Assembly (NCBI RefSeq): GCF_901709675.1
Contig: NC_051092.1
Coordinates: 15,292,991 to 15,356,990 of the forward strand
Source of the DNA: Syngnathus acus
Lineage: Eukaryota; Chordata; Actinopteri; Syngnathiformes; Syngnathidae
Reading direction: 5' to 3'
DNA: 64,000 nt
Of this stretch, positions 9,354 through 64,000 are shown in pieces. Position 1 is the first letter of the stretch, and every line of letters begins with the position of its first letter. A program made the translations under genes and the position numbers. The notes beneath the pieces are model-generated. The model was not told where the DNA came from. It saw only the letters and a list, made by a program, of their open reading frames with translations, and searched no databases.

Positions 9354-10116
9354 CAGTCAAACCTTGGTTTTTGACCACAGTCCGTTCCAGAAGGCGGTTC
9401 GAGAAGCAAAACGGTCGAATTCCGAATCTACTTTTTCCATTACAAATAATGGACATTTTTTTAATCCGTTTCAAGACAAAAAACCCCCGCCTTTTTTAAG
9501 CATTTCTTCATTTGCGCGTATTTGTCCAATTGCACAACTGCAGCGCACCGCTGAACGCGCAACCGTAGTGCGTCGCCCAACGCGCAACTGCATCGCGCTG
9601 GTCGCATTATTATGACCGAGCCGTCGCTGAAATTTAGAAAATATTTTTAAAGTCCTGATGTACTTTCCAAAATTTAAGTGGACCTAAGTGCGCAGGGAGC
9701 TTAATTTTGTCCGATCGCGCAACTGCAGCGCACCGCCGAACGCGCAACAGTATCACGTCGCCGACCGCGCAACTGCACCGCGCTGGTCGCATTATTATGA
9801 CAGAGCCGTCGCTAAAATTTATAAAATATTTTTAAACCGGGCGCTCACTGTCGCATTGCTTTAAGAGCGTCTTTGTGTTTTAGGATGGCTTTACTGCTCC
9901 CACTTGCTTTCTTTGGAGGTATGCTTAGGGGTTAATACAGTCCTCAAAGTAACGAAAATACAATAACAACGGAGTCAGTCGGCATCCGGGCCGCGCGGTT
10001 GGGTTTTTTCGGGTCCTCCCGACTCATCTCGCGAGGTTCGACCTCCAAATTTTTTCGACAACCAAAAATTCTGATTTGTTCGAGAACCGGGACGTTTCAA
10101 AACTGAGGTTTGACTG
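9354..10116. mobile_element. Tigger-like non-autonomous element inside the hAT
   Basis: Inverted ends CAGTCAAACCTTGGTTTT and AAAACTGAGGTTTGACTG are flanked by TA. The interior holds a ~185-bp direct repeat rich in GCGCAACTGCAGCGCACC (about 9535 and 9717). The same element sits at the same place in the sister hAT (37935-38620), so it predates the spread of this hAT family. Assignment to Tigger/pogo-type elements is by end sequence and TA target only. Confidence 0.65.
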
Positions 10117-10252
10117 TAAAATAAATAGATACAGCTCGCTGACAAGTGCCGCTATTTGAGCTAATTTTAGAACAGTCCTGTGGGCGACTCATGCGGTCCT
10201 CACGGGCGACCTGGTGCCCGCGGGCACCGTGTTGGTGACCCCTGCACTACAT

Positions 10253-10332
10253 CTATCTGCTCCTGGTTCGGCCCCCCAGTCAAAATTTAGAACCCAATTC
10301 GGCCCGCAAATCAAAATGTTTACCCACCCCTG
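10253..10332. mobile_element. End fragment of another hAT-like element
   Basis: The segment TTCGGCCCGCAAATC to CCCACCCCTG resembles the right end of fish hAT elements with CAGGGGTGGG-type termini. The other end is not found. Confidence 0.4.
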
Positions 10333-10772
10333 GATTAGACTACAAGATATTAGCCAGTTATGGGACCAATTTGATTTTGCAAACAGTTTTTGAGATCAAG
10401 CCCCACATTTCTTTTGCAGGAACCTCATAACACCTTGTTGTGTGGCATGATCCACAATAAACGAGTTGGCGTTGGAGAGGCCCAATGATGCAAAAAGTCG
10501 AGTTGGAAATATTAATGGTAACCCTGCAATATATCACTTGATATTGACAAATACAAACCGGATTTGGTTGAAGTTGTGAAATTGTGTAAAATGTAAATAA
10601 AAACAAAATACTATGATTTGAAAATCTTTTTCAACCTATATTCAATTGAATACACTTCAAAGACAACATATTTAATGCTCAAATTCATAAAGTTTATTTT
10701 ATTTTTCAAATAATAATTAACTTAGAATTTCATGGCTGCAACACGTGCAGTAGAAGTTGGGAAAGGGCATGT

Positions 10773-11811
10773 TTACCACTTCGTTACATCACCTTTCCTT
10801 TTAATAACACTCATTAAACGTTTTGGAAGAGAGGAGACTAATTTTCTTAGCTTCTCATGTGGAATTCTTTCCCATTCTTGCTTGATGAACCACTTCAGTT
10901 GTTCAACAGTCCGGGGTCTTCCCTGTCGTATTTTACGCTTCATAATGCGCCACACATTTTCAATGGGAGACAGGTCTGGACTGCAAGCGGGCCAGGGGAG
11001 AACCTGGACTCTTTTACTTCGAACCCACGCTGTTGTAACACGTGCAGAATGTGGCTTGGCATGATCTTGCTGAAATAATGAAAAAGACGTCGCTTGGATG
11101 GCAGCATATGTTGCTCCAAAATCTGTATGTACTTTTTAGCATTTATGTTGCCTTCACAAAAAAAAAATGTAAGTTACCCATGCCATGGGAACTAATGCAC
11201 CCCCATACCATCACAGATGCTGGCTTTTGAACTTTGCGTTGATAACAGTCCGGATGGTCCATTTCCTCTTTGGTCCAGAGGACACGACGTCCAGTGTTTC
11301 CAAAAACAATTTGAAAAGTAGACTCATCAGACCACAAAACACTTTTCCATTGTGCATCAGTCCATTTTACATGAGCTCAGGCCCAGAGAACCCGGCGGTG
11401 TTTCTGGATGTTGTTCATGAACGGCTTTTGCTTTGCATGGTAGAGTTTTAACCCGCACTTACTGATGAAGTGACGAACTGGATTTACTGACAGTGGTTTT
11501 CTGAAGTTTTCCTGAGCCCATTTGGTGATATCCTTTACACACTCATGTCGGTTTTTAAGGCAGTACCGTCTGAGAGATCGAAGGTCACGATCATTCAGTC
11601 TTGGTTTCCGGCCGTGGCGCTCACGTGCAGTGATTTCACCAGATACTCTGAACTTTTTGATGATATTATGCACCGTAGATGTTGAAATCCCTAAATTCTT
11701 TGCAATTTTGCTTTGAGAAATGTTTTTCTTAAACTGTTCAACTATTTTCTCATGCAGTTGTGGAGAAAGTGGTGAACATTGCCCCATCCTTGCTTGTGAA
11801 TGACTGAGCAT
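10773..11811 (-). pseudogene. Tc1-like transposase (DD34E), frameshifted
   Basis: The N-terminal piece 11811-11377 (144 codons) holds paired helix-turn-helix DNA-binding domains (ISQSKIAKNLGISTSTV, then RKPRLNDRD). The catalytic part follows in other frames: WSDEST at about 11335-11318 (first Asp), QDHAKPH near 11075-11055 (second Asp), SPDLSPIENVW at about 10983-10951 (Glu), and a final frame to the stop at 10773. All three catalytic residues survive, but frame breaks near 11377 and 11140 inactivate it. In an intact element it would cut and paste DNA at TA sites. Confidence 0.82.
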
Positions 11812-11910
11812 GTTTGGGGAGGCACTCCAACTATTTTCTCATGCAGTTGTGGAGAAAGTGGTGAACATTGCCCCATCCTTGCTTGTGAATGACTGAGCAT
11901 GTTTGGGGAG
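11738..11910. repeat. ~90-bp tandem duplication in the Tc1 leader
   Basis: The block CAACTATTTTCTCATGCAGT to TTTGGGGAGG occurs at about 11738 and again at 11828, nearly identical. It duplicates the start of the transposase gene. Confidence 0.85.
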
Positions 11911-12242
11911 GCTCCTTTTATACCCAATCATGGTACCCACCTGTTCCCAATTATCTTGATCACATGTGGAATGTTCCAAATGGGTGTTTGATAAGCTTTT
12001 CTCAGCTTTCTCAGTATTTTTTGCCACCTTTCCCAACTTCTACTGGACGTGTTGCAGCCATGAAATTCTAAGTTAATTATTATTTGGCAAAAAACAATTA
12101 AGTTTATCAGTTTTAACATTAAATATGTTGTCTTTGTAGTGTATTCAATTGAATATGGGTTGAGAAGGATTTTCAAATCGTTGTATTTTGTTTTTATTTA
12201 CATTTTACACAAGTTCCCAACTTCAACCAAATCCGGTTTGTA

Positions 12243-12777
12243 GTATTTATGCTTTATTGCAATATGAATTCAGTCAAGACATTTAATTTTTTTGTCAGAA
12301 ATATATGTTGACAAATTCAAACATAGAATGGCTTCAAACATATTCACACACAAATTCAAATTTCTTGTGTTACTGCAACAGAAAGTATCTAAAAAAATCT
12401 AATGTAGATCAATAAATATGACAGTGACCATGACAATATAGCAGACCCAAATTATTTAAATATTTAGTGAGGCGAAGATCATGCACCTTAAGTGAGTGGA
12501 ATAGTGGAGGCACAATTACAGTATCTGGCTAGTGTTACACAAGGGTCATGTCATAGTATCAGATTGAACTTTAATAAGTGAGCAAACTCAGTTGAGTAAT
12601 GAAAGCTAAGATACAGTTAATAGCGTGCTAGTACTGTAGCTCAGATCAGACCGGGGTCCCATTGGCAAGGGTCACATGAGCACACTTTTTTCATCTTGAG
12701 TTTCAGTAAACATCTGTGTTATTAGATGAGGGAGCAGGCGACTTGACTGTGGTGAATGAATGACACCATCTTGCTGT
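12243..12777. other. Spacer downstream of agbl1
   Basis: AT-rich DNA between the Tc1-like element and the agbl1 poly(A) signal. I see no gene or named repeat here. Confidence 0.4.
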
Positions 12778-12783
12778 TTTATT
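12778..12783 (-). terminator. agbl1: Candidate agbl1 poly(A) signal
   Basis: AATAAA on the minus strand, 57 bp beyond the agbl1 stop codon. It would give a short 3' UTR. Confidence 0.5.
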
Positions 12784-12839
12784 TTCTGTCCTTTGTCCTT
12801 CAGCGCCATCCTCTGCACAAGTGTTGGCCATGCATCCTT

Positions 12840-62568
<49,729 letters not shown>

Positions 62569-62905
62569 CTGTTGAAAACAGGAACAGTGAAACAGGACAA
62601 ACTCAGAAAATGTCAGCATGTTTTCCAGCTATAGTTTGCATCTGACAGTATAATGCTCAAATGTAGTTTATGTACTTAAGAACATCCACTGTTGCAGTAA
62701 AAATTATAACAGTGAAAATGGTAGCTTGTGTGGATGTTTCTCTTTGGATTTTAGTGTTTTGTTTTTTTAACAACTGTTCTTCTTGCTGATTTAATTTAAT
62801 CTGATTTTACTCTACGTTTACATCAAGGTAATTGGATTTCAACATATTTTTGTCTGTTTTTGGAAGCTACTCAACTTTCTAGGTATTAAATCGTTCATTT
62901 TACTT
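62569..62905. other. agbl1: agbl1 intron, unassigned
   Basis: No feature recognised between exon a and the following ORF. Confidence 0.35.
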
Positions 62906-62913
62906 ACTAATTT

Positions 62914-63165
62914 TTGATCGTCGTATTGGCCCACGATTTTGTTGGCTACCGGGGTGGAGGGGCCTTATGTGATACATTCTTGTTAAGTTTGGTTTGTGAA
63001 AAATACAAAAACATTTTAATTGGGGTTTCGGCCCCTGCTACAACGGTCCGAGGCCCGGCATTTTATCTATCTGAGTCTGAACGATCATCTATTTTGAAAC
63101 CAGATTCTCTCCTACACCACTTGTTGGCACAATTTTATGAGGATGCTGCGAGTAAAATTGCGTAG
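62914..63165 (+). other. Unrecognised 83-codon ORF
   Basis: The frame includes GYRGGGALCDTFLLSL and PAFYLSESERSSILKPDSLL, then LLAQFYEDAASKI and a stop. The composition is protein-like, not repeat-derived, and the reading continues upstream without an obvious start. I recognise no family. It may be an exon relic of a transposon or an unrelated gene, opposite to agbl1. Confidence 0.3.
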
Positions 63166-63312
63166 GAGTACACAATGTATATATTATATTATATTGTGGT
63201 GTTTGCATACAGAATTCCCCCATGGAACTAAGAGTTGAACAGTGTGTTGGGAACGTGGTGTTTGTGGTAATGCACTTCCATTGTTCTTCCTATTCCTCGT
63301 TTTACGAGTATG

Positions 63313-63617
63313 TACACTACCGTTCAAAAGTTTGGGGTCACAAAATTGTTTGGGTGACCCCAAACTTTTGAACGGTAGTGTATATATTTATTTAGATAAT
63401 TATTTATAGATTATATATATAATCTTCTGTGTAAAAAATCTTATAATATATATGTATACTTATATTCATAGATTTTTTTATAATCTTGTACAAATATAAA
63501 ATATAATTTATAATATTTAATTCATAATATTTTATTATAATAATATTTACACTACCGTTCAAAAGTTTGGGGTCACCCAAACAATTTTGTGACCCCAAAC
63601 CTTTGAACGGTAGTGTA
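63313..63617. mobile_element. Double-hairpin TA-target MITE, copy 2
   Basis: Nearly identical to 61441-61746 over its whole length, with hairpins 63313-63382 and 63548-63617. It lies 1.6 kb away in the same orientation. Confidence 0.88.
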
Positions 63618-63726
63618 CAGCAAAGTCTTTTGCGACAGACCTCCTGCATCTCCTTTCCTCCGACACCACAATACCATTGTATTTATGCCGGTTGTATCAT
63701 TTTATTTTGTTGTATTTATCCGCCAC

Positions 63727-64000
63727 ACCTTAAAAACCATCCATCCATCGATCTTCTACCACTTATCTGGGGTTGGGTCGCGGGGGCAGCAGCTTTAGGA
63801 GGGACGCTCAGACTTGCTTCTCCGCAGCCACTTTGTCCAGGTCATCCCGGGGGATCCCAAGGCGTTCCCAGGCCAGCCGAGAGACATAGTCTCTCCAGCG
63901 TGTCCTGGGTTGTCCACAGGGTCTCCTGCCGGTGGGACATGCCTGGAACACCTAGCCGGGGAGGCGTTCAAGAGGCATCCTGATGAGATGCACAAGCCAC
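63727..64000 (-). mobile_element. RTE-type LINE, 3' end (runs off right edge)
   Basis: CATCCATCCATCGATCTTCT, GGGTCGCGGGGGCAGCAGCT and GAGACATAGTCTCTCCAGCG match the C-terminus and tail of the LINE at 49645-52989, with scattered substitutions. Coding frame on the minus strand. Confidence 0.88.

Larger units (their letters stand above)
8056..10244. mobile_element. Non-autonomous hAT element with 8-bp target duplication, carrying two nested MITEs
   Basis: Ends are CAGGGGTCACCAACC and GTTGGTGACCCCTG, flanked by CACTACAT at 8048-8055 and 10245-10252, an exact 8-bp duplication as hAT elements make. It contains MITE A copy 2 (8207-9323) and a CAGTCAAACC-ended element (9354-10116). A sister copy at 37758-38748 lacks the MITE but has the second element, which sets the order of insertion. 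No transposase frame remains. Confidence 0.88.
10552..12242 (-). mobile_element. Tc1-like DNA transposon with long terminal inverted repeats
   Basis: The left end TACAAACCGGATTTGGTTGA and right end TCAACCAAATCCGGTTTGTA are inverted copies. Similarity runs inward for roughly 180-200 bp (including TTCAATTGAATA) on both sides. The outermost TA is the expected target. It encloses a minus-strand transposase relic. The ends are well preserved compared with the coding part. Confidence 0.88.

Overview
This is a 64-kb piece of nuclear DNA from a ray-finned (teleost) fish. The evidence is split genes with vertebrate splice sites, long CA/TA/GGAT microsatellites, and a dense mix of fish-type transposons: Tc1, hAT, TA-target MITEs, L2- and RTE-type LINEs, tRNA-headed SINEs and Ty3/gypsy elements. 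No bacterial-type operon or CRISPR array is present.

The backbone is one host gene on the minus strand. I joined 20 coding exons (62568 down to 12840) whose splice phases all agree. They give 877 residues plus a stop codon and match the cytosolic carboxypeptidase family (M14D, tubulin deglutamylases), best agbl1 (CCP4). All catalytic residues are kept: H602, E605, H699, R662 and E774 of the visible chain. The N-terminal exons lie to the right of the window. A second, unidentified plus-strand gene ends at 3286-3909. It shows three exons, a PHD-type zinc-finger core and an AATAAA overlapping its stop, and it converges on agbl1.

Layout. 1-521: 5' part of an L2-type LINE ORF (minus). 522-3266: decayed Ty3/gypsy element with chromodomain and 3' LTR. 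3286-3909: PHD-type gene end. 4094-6745: MITE with a 251-bp tandem array, a hairpin minisatellite and a 104-bp duplication. 7180-10332: hAT relics and a three-layer nest. 10552-12242: Tc1-like element. From 12840 rightward everything lies inside agbl1. Its introns hold further satellite MITEs (13171-16980), SINEs, three TA-target MITE families with a common CCGTA-TTTTC end, broken RTE LINE copies (26866-31790), solo LTRs with exact 5-bp duplications, and hAT elements with exact 8-bp duplications. They also hold a near full-length RTE LINE with a 14-bp duplication (49645-52989), placed with an L2 LINE and a SINE inside an old Tc1 copy. On the far right a Tc1 copy is interrupted by an LTR (itself carrying a MITE), a hAT and a double-hairpin MITE.

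Working together: the coding information is agbl1. The rest is mainly transposon history, which can be ordered from nesting, target duplications and filled/empty sister copies. The least expected structures are MITEs carrying variable 251-bp satellite arrays, a short interstitial telomere tract inside a MITE, a perfect 52-bp-arm palindrome, and retroelement DNA placed directly against splice acceptors.
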